A stretch of 64,000 nt of DNA from Brevibacillus sp. SYP-B805 (GTDB lineage Bacteria > Bacillota > Bacilli > Brevibacillales > Brevibacillaceae): assembly GCF_011059135.1 (NCBI RefSeq), contig NZ_JAALGD010000006.1:62001-126000 (forward strand), written 5' to 3'. Positions 1 to 7,903 of this stretch are shown in pieces (the first letter of the stretch is position 1; the number at the start of each line of letters is the position of its first letter). The translations under genes were made by a program, and so were the position numbers. The notes beneath the pieces were generated by a model, which was not told the DNA's origin, did not search any database, and was given only the letters and a program-made list of their open reading frames with translations.

Positions 1-197
1 AGATACGCCTCGATCGGCCCTTTGCCGGCCCCGACCAGATACGATTCGTCCGCTTTGAACCGGTGCTGGGCGACATTGTCCTGTTCGGAATAGATGGCGA
101 TGGTGCGGATGCCCAACTCCGTCGCCGCACGGAAGATGCGGATGGCGATCTCGCCGCGGTTGGCAACGAGCAGGCGCTTGATTTTTCTTTGCTGCAT
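1..197 (-). CDS. pyc: Pyruvate carboxylase, N-terminal fragment
   Basis: Cut by the window edge; only about the first 65 residues are present. The start is an ATG preceded by a GGGGGAGAG ribosome site. The visible part is the beginning of a biotin-carboxylase domain: a [16 protein letters not shown]-type opening, then [11 protein letters not shown], the [12 protein letters not shown] strand and a GPIEAYL stretch. The TELGIRT...YSEQD wording and the KGPIEAYL ending fit pyruvate carboxylase of Bacilli better than acetyl-CoA carboxylase AccC, but a fragment this short cannot fully separate them. The enzyme would carboxylate pyruvate to oxaloacetate using ATP and biotin. The gene diverges from the cyclotransferase-like gene across an AT-rich gap. 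Confidence 0.85.
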   Translation of the reverse strand, partial: MQQRKIKRLLVANRGEIAIRIFRAATELGIRTIAIYSEQDNVAQHRFKADESYLVGAGKGPIEAY

Positions 198-329
198 GAT
201 TCTCTCCCCCTTTTCTACTTGCCGTTTCTTACATTTTCATATAGTTTAAATATACAAAATAGCGCATACGGTTACACGCATAAAATATTTTTTCCGACTA
301 TTTTTCTGGGGATTGGGAGATGAAAAGCG

Positions 330-776
330 ATGAACCAACAGCTACCGGTCTTTGTTTACGGCAGTTTGCGGCATGGATTTGGCAACCACCGCCTGTATCT
401 GGCTCCATATCCTCACGAAGCCTATCCGGCGAAAGCGAAGGGACTTCTCTACCATTTGCCTGTCAGTGGGTATCCGGCCGTTCTGCAAGCCGGAGAGGCG
501 GACGCATCCTGGGTGTACGGCGAAGTGGTCTTCATTCCGGCTGACGTGTATCCCCGGGTTCTCGCAGGATTGGACGAGCTGGAAACCTACTACGGCCCCG
601 ATGATCCGCGCAATGAATATGAACGGGAGATGGTGGCCGTGACCCGGCTGGATACGGGGGAAGAGCTGCAGGCATTCATCTACGTGAAGAGAGGAGAGCA
701 GGAGCGGCTTGCCCGACAGATCGGCATCCCCGTGCCGGAAGGGGACTGGCGGGGCTTCATGGGCTCGCGGAAGTAG
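330..776 (+). CDS. Gamma-glutamylcyclotransferase (AIG2-like) family protein
   Basis: 148 residues. The N-terminus carries the family signature VFVYGSLRHG, where the YGSL loop binds the gamma-glutamyl substrate, and a later ELETYYGP segment supplies the acidic residue expected in the active site. Family members release 5-oxoproline from gamma-glutamyl amines or amino acids; the true substrate here cannot be told from sequence. Length is normal for a bacterial single-domain member. The ATG is chosen for a GGGAGATG ribosome site eight bases upstream. It stands alone between divergent pyc and the hypothetical gene downstream. Confidence 0.85.
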   Translation: MNQQLPVFVYGSLRHGFGNHRLYLAPYPHEAYPAKAKGLLYHLPVSGYPAVLQAGEADASWVYGEVVFIPADVYPRVLAGLDELETYYGPDDPRNEYEREMVAVTRLDTGEELQAFIYVKRGEQERLARQIGIPVPEGDWRGFMGSRK

Positions 777-874
777 CCGGCTGCACGAATACGCCGCCGC
801 CTTTTTGCCCACAATGGTAGCGTACCCTCACTGCAGGGGATTCCATACCGATGTGGGTAGAAGGGGGGAGTACG

Positions 875-1426
875 GTGGAGCTGCTGCATGCCGCACCCGC
901 TGACATCTGGCGCCTGCTGATTCCGTCTTCCTGCTGGCTGTTTCCGGAAGAGGTGCCTGATGATGAACTGATTTTCCATTATCGGGATCATATCTACTTT
1001 GTCAACAGCGACGGCTCGGTTATCTCCATGCCGAAACCGGCCGGCTGCGAGCTGATGGGGCTGGGCGAGCTGCTGGACCTGTTGGCTACCGCAGAAGAGA
1101 CGTACGATTTTGACGACAACGGCGAATTTGACTACGGCTGCATCCTGAAACGGATGGGGTATGTGGTGCCAACCAGCGGAACAGGCGAGAAGGCCGATTA
1201 TCTGGTGGAGATCGTCAATACCATCGCCCCCCAGTCCATGGTTACGCGCTATGAGCTCTCGCGGGTCAGCTTTGCGTTTGCCCTGTACCATGCGCTTTTG
1301 CGCTGCCACGAACTGAACGGCAAGAGCGACTGGGAGTTTGAGCACGAAGTGAAGCGGATCAGCCCTGTCGAGCGCCTGCAAATGAAAGATTTGCTGATTC
1401 AACAGCACTTTCCCCCATCGCGATAG
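875..1426 (+). CDS. Conserved hypothetical protein
   Basis: 183 residues, family not recognised. The GTG start is preferred because AAGGGGGGAG lies just upstream; an in-frame ATG at 851 would put that site inside the gene. The protein is acidic and apparently cytosolic: no signal peptide or membrane segment. It opens with a hydrophobic segment ([13 protein letters not shown]) and a predicted strand-rich stretch ([13 protein letters not shown]), then becomes mostly helical. No catalytic motif is evident. It is followed after 76 bases by tpx and could share a transcript with the cyclotransferase-like gene. Confidence 0.7.
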   Translation: MELLHAAPADIWRLLIPSSCWLFPEEVPDDELIFHYRDHIYFVNSDGSVISMPKPAGCELMGLGELLDLLATAEETYDFDDNGEFDYGCILKRMGYVVPTSGTGEKADYLVEIVNTIAPQSMVTRYELSRVSFAFALYHALLRCHELNGKSDWEFEHEVKRISPVERLQMKDLLIQQHFPPSR

Positions 1427-1502
1427 TGAAAATCCCCGCAAAATGAGTTATCATGAGACATGTAATAGATTTGATCTGCCAATTGATGGGAGGAATTTTG
1501 GT

Positions 1503-2021
1503 ATGACGACTGCTGTTGAACGTCAAGGCGCGTTTGATCTTAAAGGACCGAAAACGCTGCTCGGGCCGGAATTGAAAGTGGGGGACAAAGCGCCCAACTT
1601 CACCGTGGTGGCCAATGACCTGACTGAAGTTACGCTGGACGATTCCAAAGGGACCGTTCGCATCATCTCCGTGGTGCCGTCTCTCGATACCGGCGTGTGC
1701 GATGCGCAAACCCGCCGTTTCAACGAAGAAGCAGCCAAATTGGAAGGTGTATCCATTTTGACGATCTCCGTGGATCTGCCGTTTGCCCAAAAACGTTGGT
1801 GCGGCGCCGCCGGAATCGACAAGGTGCAGACCCTGTCCGATCATCGCGATCTTTCCTTCGGTCTGGCCTACGGCGTAGCCATCAAGGAACTGCGTCTGCT
1901 GAGCCGCGCCGTGTTCGTGGTTGATGCCAACGACACGATTGTCTATGCCGAGTATGTGCCGGCAGCAGGCCAGCACCCCAACTACGAAGCGGCGATTGAA
2001 GCGGCCAAAGCGGCGAAATAA
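1503..2021 (+). CDS. tpx: Thiol peroxidase, atypical 2-Cys peroxiredoxin
   Basis: 172 residues. Reduces hydrogen peroxide and organic hydroperoxides using thioredoxin. The peroxidatic cysteine lies in PSLDTGVCD (about residue 66) and the resolving cysteine in KRWCGA (about residue 100), the spacing that marks Tpx rather than BCP or AhpC. The ATG is chosen over an in-frame ATG at 1443 because GGGAGG lies eight bases upstream and family members begin near this point. Full length, no anomalies. A strong hairpin terminator follows, so it is probably transcribed alone or with the gene before it. Confidence 0.96.
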   Translation: MTTAVERQGAFDLKGPKTLLGPELKVGDKAPNFTVVANDLTEVTLDDSKGTVRIISVVPSLDTGVCDAQTRRFNEEAAKLEGVSILTISVDLPFAQKRWCGAAGIDKVQTLSDHRDLSFGLAYGVAIKELRLLSRAVFVVDANDTIVYAEYVPAAGQHPNYEAAIEAAKAAK

Positions 2022-2043
2022 GCCAATCCCGCAAGACACCCAC

Positions 2044-2076
2044 AACCTCTTCGCTTTCAGGAGCGAAGAGGTTTTT
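2044..2076 (+). terminator. Intrinsic terminator of tpx
   Basis: A 12-bp perfect stem (AACCTCTTCGCT paired with its complement) with a six-base loop, running into TTTTT. It starts 22 bases after the tpx stop codon. Confidence 0.9.
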
Positions 2077-2079
2077 GTA

Positions 2080-2179
2080 TTGCAGGCAAAGTCCGGCCAT
2101 CATGGGGATGGTTCCCGCTCGCTCTCTCGATGACCCGCGAGGAAGTGGGCCGTGTCCGCTGCGAAACGCGGCGCAGGCC
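2080..2179 (-). repeat. Truncated copy (3' part) of the ~225-bp structured repeat
   Basis: Read on the minus strand, this segment matches the last ~100 bases of the repeats at 17215-17438 and 24513-24738. Shared blocks include GCGTTTCG-AGCGGAC, GGTC-TC-AGAGAGCGAGC-GGAACCAT, CCCATGAT and GGACTTTG. The 5' half of the element is missing. It lies a few bases after the tpx terminator, so its outer (3') end abuts the 3' end of a gene, like the other copies. Confidence 0.8.
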
Positions 2180-2299
2180 ATTCGTCTCCCTTTTGTGTTC
2201 GGAAAATTCCTTACATTGGAATGTTTTTTTATCTTTCAATGTTTTTTATGTGGATTAATTTTTGTGTACGGGCAATAATTCTGAAATAATCCAGTTTTA

Positions 2300-2328
2300 T
2301 TGACTTGCAAATAATTTACGAATAAAAT
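2300..2328 (+). promoter_or_regulatory. Sigma-A promoter for the POT transporter gene
   Basis: TTGACT at 2300-2305 and TAAAAT at 2323-2328, separated by exactly 17 bases in AT-rich DNA, 33 bases before the start codon. The 2180-2299 stretch upstream holds no gene that I can see. Confidence 0.7.
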
Positions 2329-2361
2329 GATCAGAGTATTTTCAAGTAAGGAGGATATGTA

Positions 2362-3747
2362 GTGGAAGCAACGATACGTCGTCTCAACGAAGAAGCGGGA
2401 TCTGAAAAAGTGAAGCACCCGCGCGGACTTTATCTGCTGTTTTTCACGGAGTTGTGGGAGCGATTCAGCTACTACGGCATGAGATCCATCCTTGTGCTGT
2501 ATTTGACGACGGCTCTTGTGAGCGGCGGGCTTGGCATGGACAAAAGCCATGCGCTCAGCATTTACGGATTTTTTACAGGAGCGGTCTACTTCACCCCGAT
2601 TCTCGGCGGTTTTCTCTCCGACCGATTCTTGGGGAGAAGATGGGCCATTACAATCGGCGGGATTGCGATGGCTCTGGGGAATTACTGCCTGTTTGCGATG
2701 AATAACCAGACAGGGCTTTATCTCGGACTGGCTTTGCTTATTATTGGAAACGGTTTCTTCAAACCCAACATTTCGACGCTGGTCGGCGAGTTGTACGAGG
2801 AGAATGACAAGCGCCGGGATGCCGCGTTCACCATTTTCTACATGGGGATCAACATCGGGGCGTTCCTGTCGCCGCTCGTGTGCGGGTACCTGGCGGAAGA
2901 TTATTTCAAAACGTCGGTCAACGGCGTCGTTCAGTACGGCTTCAAGTACGGGTTCCTGGCTGCTGCGATCGGGATGGTGATCGGCCAGGTGCTGTTCAAC
3001 AGCCTGGCGTCCAAATACCTGGGCGACATCGGGAAGAAGCCGGTAGGCAAGCCCGTGCAGAAGGCGCAGAGCCAAGTGGAGCGCGCTCCGTTCACGGCAA
3101 AAGAAAAGCAGCGTACGGCCGTCATTGTGATTTTGGCCTGCTTCGTGGTCTTCTTCTGGGCAGGGTTCGAGCAGGCCGGCAGTTCCTTGACGCTGTACAC
3201 GGACAAGTTTATTGAGCGCAACGTCGCCGGATGGGAAGTGCCCACCTCCTGGTTCCAGTCGCTCAATCCGCTGTTTATCGTGATTCTGGCACCGATTTTG
3301 TCCGCGCTGTGGGTCAGACTGGCCAACTCCAAACGGGGTGATTTGCATATCCCCACCAAGATGGCGCTCGGCATGATGCTGCTCGGACTCGGTTTTCTCG
3401 TGTTGGTTCCGGCTGTTCTTATGACCGGCAGCGATGAACAGAACATCGCGCTGAAAGCCAACATGCTGTTTATCATTCTCACGTATTTCCTGCACACATT
3501 GGGCGAGCTGTGCCTCTCTCCGGTGGGACTGTCGATGGTGAGCAAGCTGGCTCCCGTCCGCATCGTCTCCCTCCTGATGGGCGTTTGGCTGGCTGGTACG
3601 GGGGTTGCCAATATCTTGGCGGGACAGCTGGCAGCCTTTACGGAATCGCTCGGATACCTGGAAGTATTTTCAGTAATCGGATTTGCCACAATTGGCATAG
3701 GTGCGCTTCTTTTGCTTCTTTCCAGAAAATTGACCCGGATGATGTAG
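2362..3747 (+). CDS. POT-family proton-coupled di-/tripeptide transporter
   Basis: 461 residues with about 14 hydrophobic segments, an integral membrane symporter that imports short peptides with protons (DtpT/PepT-like). The POT/PTR2 signature FTELWERFSYYGMRSIL is at residues 30-46, and GxFFKPNIS (GNGFFKPNIST, near residue 130) is the second family motif; EL.ERFSYYG contains the ExxER proton-coupling motif. GTG start after AAGGAGGATATGTA. A hairpin terminator follows immediately. It appears monocistronic, with its own promoter at 2300-2328. Confidence 0.95.
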   Translation: MEATIRRLNEEAGSEKVKHPRGLYLLFFTELWERFSYYGMRSILVLYLTTALVSGGLGMDKSHALSIYGFFTGAVYFTPILGGFLSDRFLGRRWAITIGGIAMALGNYCLFAMNNQTGLYLGLALLIIGNGFFKPNISTLVGELYEENDKRRDAAFTIFYMGINIGAFLSPLVCGYLAEDYFKTSVNGVVQYGFKYGFLAAAIGMVIGQVLFNSLASKYLGDIGKKPVGKPVQKAQSQVERAPFTAKEKQRTAVIVILACFVVFFWAGFEQAGSSLTLYTDKFIERNVAGWEVPTSWFQSLNPLFIVILAPILSALWVRLANSKRGDLHIPTKMALGMMLLGLGFLVLVPAVLMTGSDEQNIALKANMLFIILTYFLHTLGELCLSPVGLSMVSKLAPVRIVSLLMGVWLAGTGVANILAGQLAAFTESLGYLEVFSVIGFATIGIGALLLLLSRKLTRMM

Positions 3748-3770
3748 CCGGGAAACATTGCTACACAACG

Positions 3771-3806
3771 AAAAAGCTGTTGGCCGTGATGGTCAACAGC
3801 TTTTTT
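3771..3806. terminator. Bidirectional terminator between the POT and Mur-ligase-like genes
   Basis: AAAAAGCTGTTGGCC pairs with GGTCAACAGCTTTTTT around a five-base loop. A-tract and T-tract on opposite sides make it usable from both converging genes. Confidence 0.85.
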
Positions 3807-3836
3807 GGTATAAGCCTTGTCATTTTCTCGTGTCGG

Positions 3837-5264
3837 TCATTGTCCATCCGTTTCCGCCTTCCGCTGATCGGGGATAAGCTTGCTCATCAAGCTTTTGAAG
3901 GACGTTCTCTCCATCACCCGGTGGGTAACTTTCAACAGCATAATCGTGCTTTTATCAAGGTGAGGCTCTAAAATCTTGTAAATTTGCGAACCGGTCTCAC
4001 AAAAATAAACGCACTGCTCGTTCATCCCCTGTCTCAAGGCGCTAAGACCGATTTCCTCCGCTTCTTGCCCGACGACGATCAACAGGTCGACATTGGTCGC
4101 CACCGCCTTTTCACCCATCTTGGCATATTGCTCCTGCGCATATTCACTTTCTCCCAACTGCGGCATGTAACCGAGAAGAGCGATTTTTTTCCTTCCTTGG
4201 GAAATTTCCTTCAGCACCTCAAGCGCGGTGGCCATTGCGAGCGGAGAAGAATTCCATGTATCGTCTATTATCGTACAGCCGTTGACGCCTGTTTTTACCT
4301 CCAAATGCTCCTCCACCTGTTCAAAGCTGGCTAACCGACGCAGCGCTGTTTCAATCTCCACTCCGATACACGACGCTGCTGCGATCGCTGCAAGCGCATT
4401 ATACACATTGTGTTCTCCATAGCCGGGAACGTAACCCTGATAAGATTTGCCTTGATGCTCCAGCGCAAAATTCATACCTTTGTCAGCATAGACGACGTTC
4501 TTTGCACGAAAATGGGAGCGATCGCTTTTTCCGAAGTAGAGCACCCTTTGCAATCCGCTGACATCGATCACTTTTTTAATATTTTCATCATCATCATTCA
4601 AGATGAGGATTCCGTTTACAGGGTCCAATCCTTCCACGATTTCCGCTTTGGCCAGCATATACTTTTCGGGTGTTTCACAATAGGCCAAGTGGTGCACTCC
4701 GATGTTTAGCAAAATGCGGATCTGCGGTTGGAAGGACCGGCATGTCGTGCTCAAATAGCCCGGATGAACGACCGGCAATTCGAAAATGGCCACTTCCGTC
4801 TGTTGGTCCATGTCGAGCAAGCAATCCACATTGTGCCAAATGTCATTCAAACTCCTCCAAGTGGCCGTTAGTGTAAAATCTTCATCGAGAATCTGCCGTA
4901 ACATTTCTGTTGTCGTCGTTTTGCCGCAGGTACCTGTGACGCCGATCACCGGGATGTGAAAAAGGCTTCGATAGTACCGGACAAACTGCTCAAAAGCTTG
5001 CTCTACCTGTTCAACCTGAATGAGAATGATCGAATCCCCCAAATCGATGCAAAGATCCGGTTCATCTGAAATAATCGCGACCGGCTTCTTCACGCTCCAA
5101 TACTTTCCATGGATTGGCTCTCTGTCCAGATGGAAGACCAGGGTATGATCGTCGATTTCGTCCTTCGACCAATAGTTTACGTTCATGATAATCGGATTGC
5201 CAGACCCATGAATGATGCGGCCACCGATTTGTTGAACAATTTCACGTAACGGTATGCTTTTCAC
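3837..5264 (-). CDS. Mur ligase family protein (MurF-like), orphan
   Basis: 475 residues with the three-part Mur ligase plan. An N-terminal MurF-like region (1-100) is followed by an ATPase centre whose P-loop GVTGTCGKTTTTE is at residues 108-120, and by a C-terminal domain with a DDTWNSSPLAMATALEVL segment that matches MurF's D-YNANPxSM helix region. Such enzymes join an amino acid or peptide to a carboxyl group through an acyl phosphate. MurF itself is normally in the dcw cluster, so this isolated copy may act on another precursor. GTG start after GGAGTGACATGAA. It is less GC-rich than its neighbours, which is compatible with transfer. Confidence 0.85.
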   Translation of the reverse strand: MKSIPLREIVQQIGGRIIHGSGNPIIMNVNYWSKDEIDDHTLVFHLDREPIHGKYWSVKKPVAIISDEPDLCIDLGDSIILIQVEQVEQAFEQFVRYYRSLFHIPVIGVTGTCGKTTTTEMLRQILDEDFTLTATWRSLNDIWHNVDCLLDMDQQTEVAIFELPVVHPGYLSTTCRSFQPQIRILLNIGVHHLAYCETPEKYMLAKAEIVEGLDPVNGILILNDDDENIKKVIDVSGLQRVLYFGKSDRSHFRAKNVVYADKGMNFALEHQGKSYQGYVPGYGEHNVYNALAAIAAASCIGVEIETALRRLASFEQVEEHLEVKTGVNGCTIIDDTWNSSPLAMATALEVLKEISQGRKKIALLGYMPQLGESEYAQEQYAKMGEKAVATNVDLLIVVGQEAEEIGLSALRQGMNEQCVYFCETGSQIYKILEPHLDKSTIMLLKVTHRVMERTSFKSLMSKLIPDQRKAETDGQ

Positions 5265-5667
5265 TTCATGTCACTCCAATTGAATTTTACGTTGGTTCCC
5301 TATCTTAACCGGCCAGTGAAGCTGCATCATTGAGCAAACGGAGAGGAGCGAGATTGCACAATGTATACGCTTTAATCCGGGAAAACGCCGTATCTTGCAT
5401 CATCAATGCCCGCCTGATCCCTTCCTGCACGATGAACGGAGGTCGTCACATCATGTTCTCGCTGATGACTGTACTTTCGACCAATCATCGGAAATGCGCA
5501 CTTTCGCGCATCTGCTAATTTGGTAACAGGGATATTGTTAATGTATGGTTCCTGATCAAGAACGGTGTTGGCAGAAACTTCACGCCAAGTTTCGTCGATG
5601 CCCAGGTTTTCTTGAAACCGGATGCTTGCTATACTTGCTTTACGGAAAAAACCGAAGGAGAGACAGC
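5265..5667. other. Intergenic gap without a convincing gene
   Basis: About 400 bases. It must carry the promoters of the leftward Mur-ligase-like gene and the rightward pseudouridine synthase gene. A 62-codon frame at 5330-5518 has no good ribosome site and no recognisable product. No strong hairpin was seen. Confidence 0.5.
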
Positions 5668-6561
5668 ATGGAAGAGGTATTGCTGCGGTTTACAGCCGGT
5701 GACGAGGAGGAGGGACGGACGCTGCGGGAAGTGCTGCAAAACGCGCATGGCGTATCGCGGCGGCTGTTGGTCAAAGCCAAATACGGCGGCGAGATCCGGA
5801 TCAACGGCCAGATGGCCTATGTGTCCCAGCGGCTGCACAAAGGGGATGTGGTGACGGTTACGCTGCCGGCGGAGCAGGCGGAGCATATCGAGCCGCAGGA
5901 GATGCCCCTTGCGATCCGGTATGAAGACGACGATCTGCTGATCCTGGCCAAACCGGCCGGACTGGTCGTCCATCCGACTCGGACCCATCCGTCGGGCACG
6001 CTGGCAAACGGGGTGATCGCCTACTACCTTGGCAAAGGGGAGAGCCGCCGCTTCCGGCCCGTCAACCGGCTCGACAAAGATACCTCGGGCCTGATGATCA
6101 TCGCCAAGAACCAATGGGCCCACGAACAGTGCGCCCGCATGCAGAAGGAGCGCACCCTCCGGAGAACCTATCAGGCCATCGCGCATGGACGGCTTGCGCC
6201 AGCCGAGGGGACGATCGATGCGCCGATCGGCCTTGCCGACGGCTCGATCATCGAACGGACGGTGCGGCCCGACGGCCAGCCTGCCCGAACGCGCTATCGG
6301 GTGCTCGCCCAGACGGCGGAGATGAGCTGGGTGGAGCTGCAGCTGGAAACCGGGCGCACCCACCAGATCCGGGTCCATCTCCGCCACCTCGGCCATCCCT
6401 TGCTGGGCGATGATCTGTACGGCGGCAGCCGGGAGCTGATCGGACGGCAGGCCCTGCACGCGGCCGCCCTGTCCTTTGCTCACCCCCGCACCGGGCAGCC
6501 TCTGGCGCTGACGGAACCGCTGCCCGAGGACATGGCGCGCCTGGTGTCCCGCTTCCTGTAA
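5668..6561 (+). CDS. RluA/RluD-family RNA pseudouridine synthase
   Basis: 297 residues. An S4 RNA-binding domain (about 12-65) precedes the catalytic domain. The catalytic aspartate is D136 in PVNRLDKDTSG, the family's RLD motif, with downstream ETGRTHQIRVH and LGHPLLGDDLYGG blocks also conserved. It converts uridine to pseudouridine, probably in 23S rRNA. Firmicutes carry several paralogues (YlyB, YhcT, YjbO types) and I cannot assign which position is modified. The ATG is chosen for GGAGAGACAGC just upstream; longer in-frame starts lack a ribosome site. The downstream leader carries terminator-like hairpins. Confidence 0.93.
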   Translation: MEEVLLRFTAGDEEEGRTLREVLQNAHGVSRRLLVKAKYGGEIRINGQMAYVSQRLHKGDVVTVTLPAEQAEHIEPQEMPLAIRYEDDDLLILAKPAGLVVHPTRTHPSGTLANGVIAYYLGKGESRRFRPVNRLDKDTSGLMIIAKNQWAHEQCARMQKERTLRRTYQAIAHGRLAPAEGTIDAPIGLADGSIIERTVRPDGQPARTRYRVLAQTAEMSWVELQLETGRTHQIRVHLRHLGHPLLGDDLYGGSRELIGRQALHAAALSFAHPRTGQPLALTEPLPEDMARLVSRFL

Positions 6562-6592
6562 GGCGGGACTTCAACATTTTTCACTGGCAAAA

Positions 6593-6606
6593 TGAGAGCG
6601 CTTACG
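6593..6606 (+). promoter_or_regulatory. cre-like site (CcpA operator candidate)
   Basis: TGAGAGCGCTTACG differs little from the Bacillus cre consensus TGWAANCGNTNWCA. It overlaps a plausible start region (TTATCAT just downstream) about 320 bases before the aromatic-catabolism operon, which is a typical target of carbon catabolite repression. Confidence 0.5.
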
Positions 6607-6673
6607 TTATCATGAAAGAAGGAATCCACTCCGCTCCAACATCATAGGCTTAAGCCGCTGGCGGTCTATGGGG

Positions 6674-6696
6674 AAAGGACCCCCAAGGTCTTTTTT
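6674..6696 (+). terminator. Terminator-like hairpin in the aromatic operon leader
   Basis: AAGGACC pairs with GGTCTTT around CCCAA, followed by TTTTTT. It lies downstream of the cre-like site, so a transcript starting there would meet it before reaching the operon. Confidence 0.5.
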
Positions 6697-6712
6697 CATG
6701 GTAGTAGACACG

Positions 6713-6804
6713 ACCCAGTTTACGCTTCGGTCTTCTTCAAGTCTGCCGCACTTGCAGCAGGTTTGTCCCGGCATGAGGAAGGCGATGCGCAGACTGGGTT
6801 TTTT
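6713..6804 (+). terminator. Long interrupted hairpin with T-tract, second leader element
   Basis: ACCCAGT at 6713-6719 pairs with ACTGGGT at 6793-6799. Further partial pairing (CGC with GCG) extends inward, and six T residues follow. The ~70-base interior is itself partly self-complementary. This is either a second terminator or the closing stem of a structured leader RNA. Confidence 0.45.
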
Positions 6805-6867
6805 GCTGCATGCAGGAAAGGTTATGCTCAAGAAAACCCTGGAACGACACAAGGAAGGGTGAGGCCA

Positions 6868-6902
6868 CCGGCCGACACCGGCGTTTCGTTTGTGGCGGCC
6901 GG
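6868..6902 (+). repeat. Hairpin related to the one at 27446-27485
   Basis: CCGGCC pairs with GGCCGG. The interior GCCGACACCGGCGTT resembles GCCGACACCAGCGTTAG in the 27.4-kb hairpin. Here it lies just before the ribosome site of the fumarylacetoacetate-hydrolase-family gene. Confidence 0.45.
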
Positions 6903-6925
6903 GCGATAGAAAGGTGGTGGATCAA

Positions 6926-7879
6926 GTGAAAGTGGTTTCGTTCAAAAGGCGGGAAGCGCCGCAGGAACCGTGGCGGGCAGGGCTGTTGACAGAAGCGGGG
7001 ATCGTGGATGTGCAGCGGGCGCTGCCGGATGCGCCCGGGACCGTGCTGGGGCTGCTGGAGGAATGGGAACGCTGGCGGGAGGAATTGGCCGGCGCCGCTG
7101 CCGCGTCGGCCCCGGAGAAGATCGTCCGGCTCGAGGAGGCGGTCCTGGGTTCCCCGCTGCCCCGACCGCCCAGCTTCCGCGATTTTTATGCCTTTGAGGC
7201 GCATGTGAAAACTGCTCGCGAACGGCGCGGGCTCCCCATGATTCCGGAATGGTACCGGTTTCCCGTCTTCTATTTTTCCAATGCGGCCGCCTTTGTCGGG
7301 CCGGAAGAAGAGGTGGTCAAACCGGCAGCGACGGAATGGCTGGACTATGAGCTGGAAATCGCCTGCGTCATCGGGAAGGGCGGGATGGATATCCCGGTGG
7401 AGCAGGCGGACGATCATATCGCCGGCTTCTGCATCCTCAATGACTGGAGCGCGCGCGACCTGCAGCGCGAAGAGGTAAAGGTGGGGCTTGGGCCTGCCAA
7501 AGGAAAGGATTTTGCCACGTCTCTGGGCCCCTGGCTGGTGACGCCCGACGAGCTGGCGGACCGCCGCATACCGGGGGAAAAGGGGAACCGCTATGACCTG
7601 ATCATGGTGGCGCGCGTCAACGGCATCGAGTATTCGCGGGGCAATTTTCGCGATATCCACTACACGTTTGCCGAGATGATCGCCCGCGCTTCCGCCGACT
7701 GCCCGCTCTATCCGGGCGATGTGATCGGCTCCGGGACGGTCGGGACCGGCTGCATTCTCGAATTGGGGACGGAGCGTTATGCGTGGCTGAAGCCGGGGGA
7801 TACCGTTGAACTGGAGGTGGAACGGCTCGGCATTCTGCGCAACCGCGTCACCGCCAAGAGAAGGAAGATGCATTCCTGA
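6926..7879 (+). CDS. Fumarylacetoacetate hydrolase family protein
   Basis: 317 residues. The C-terminal two thirds form the FAH fold. Its metal-binding acidic residues are expected around YELEIACVIGKG and in the FCILNDWSARDLQ region, followed by GPAKGKDFATSLGPWLVTPDEL and a C-terminal GSGTVGTGCILEL block. These are family hallmarks. Beside homogentisate dioxygenase, it most likely cleaves fumarylacetoacetate (or maleylacetoacetate-derived product) to fumarate and acetoacetate in tyrosine breakdown. GTG start chosen for AAGGTGG eight bases upstream. First gene of a three-gene operon: hmgA begins 24 bases after its stop. Confidence 0.92.
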   Translation: MKVVSFKRREAPQEPWRAGLLTEAGIVDVQRALPDAPGTVLGLLEEWERWREELAGAAAASAPEKIVRLEEAVLGSPLPRPPSFRDFYAFEAHVKTARERRGLPMIPEWYRFPVFYFSNAAAFVGPEEEVVKPAATEWLDYELEIACVIGKGGMDIPVEQADDHIAGFCILNDWSARDLQREEVKVGLGPAKGKDFATSLGPWLVTPDELADRRIPGEKGNRYDLIMVARVNGIEYSRGNFRDIHYTFAEMIARASADCPLYPGDVIGSGTVGTGCILELGTERYAWLKPGDTVELEVERLGILRNRVTAKRRKMHS

Positions 7880-7903
7880 CGACAGCATAAAGGGGGAACG
7901 TCA

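Noticed and set aside
2236-3495. A 419-codon minus-strand frame opposite the peptide transporter
   Set aside because: Shadow of the transporter; very Gln/His/Arg-rich product typical of antisense reading of membrane-protein codons.
5330-5518. A 62-codon frame in the gap before the pseudouridine synthase
   Set aside because: No good ribosome site, no terminator and no recognisable sequence; left as intergenic.
6610-6810. The aromatic operon leader as 6S RNA, SRP RNA or a T-box
   Set aside because: None of their conserved core sequences (T-box AGGGTGGNACCGCG, SRP GGAAGGAAGCAGC) could be seen.
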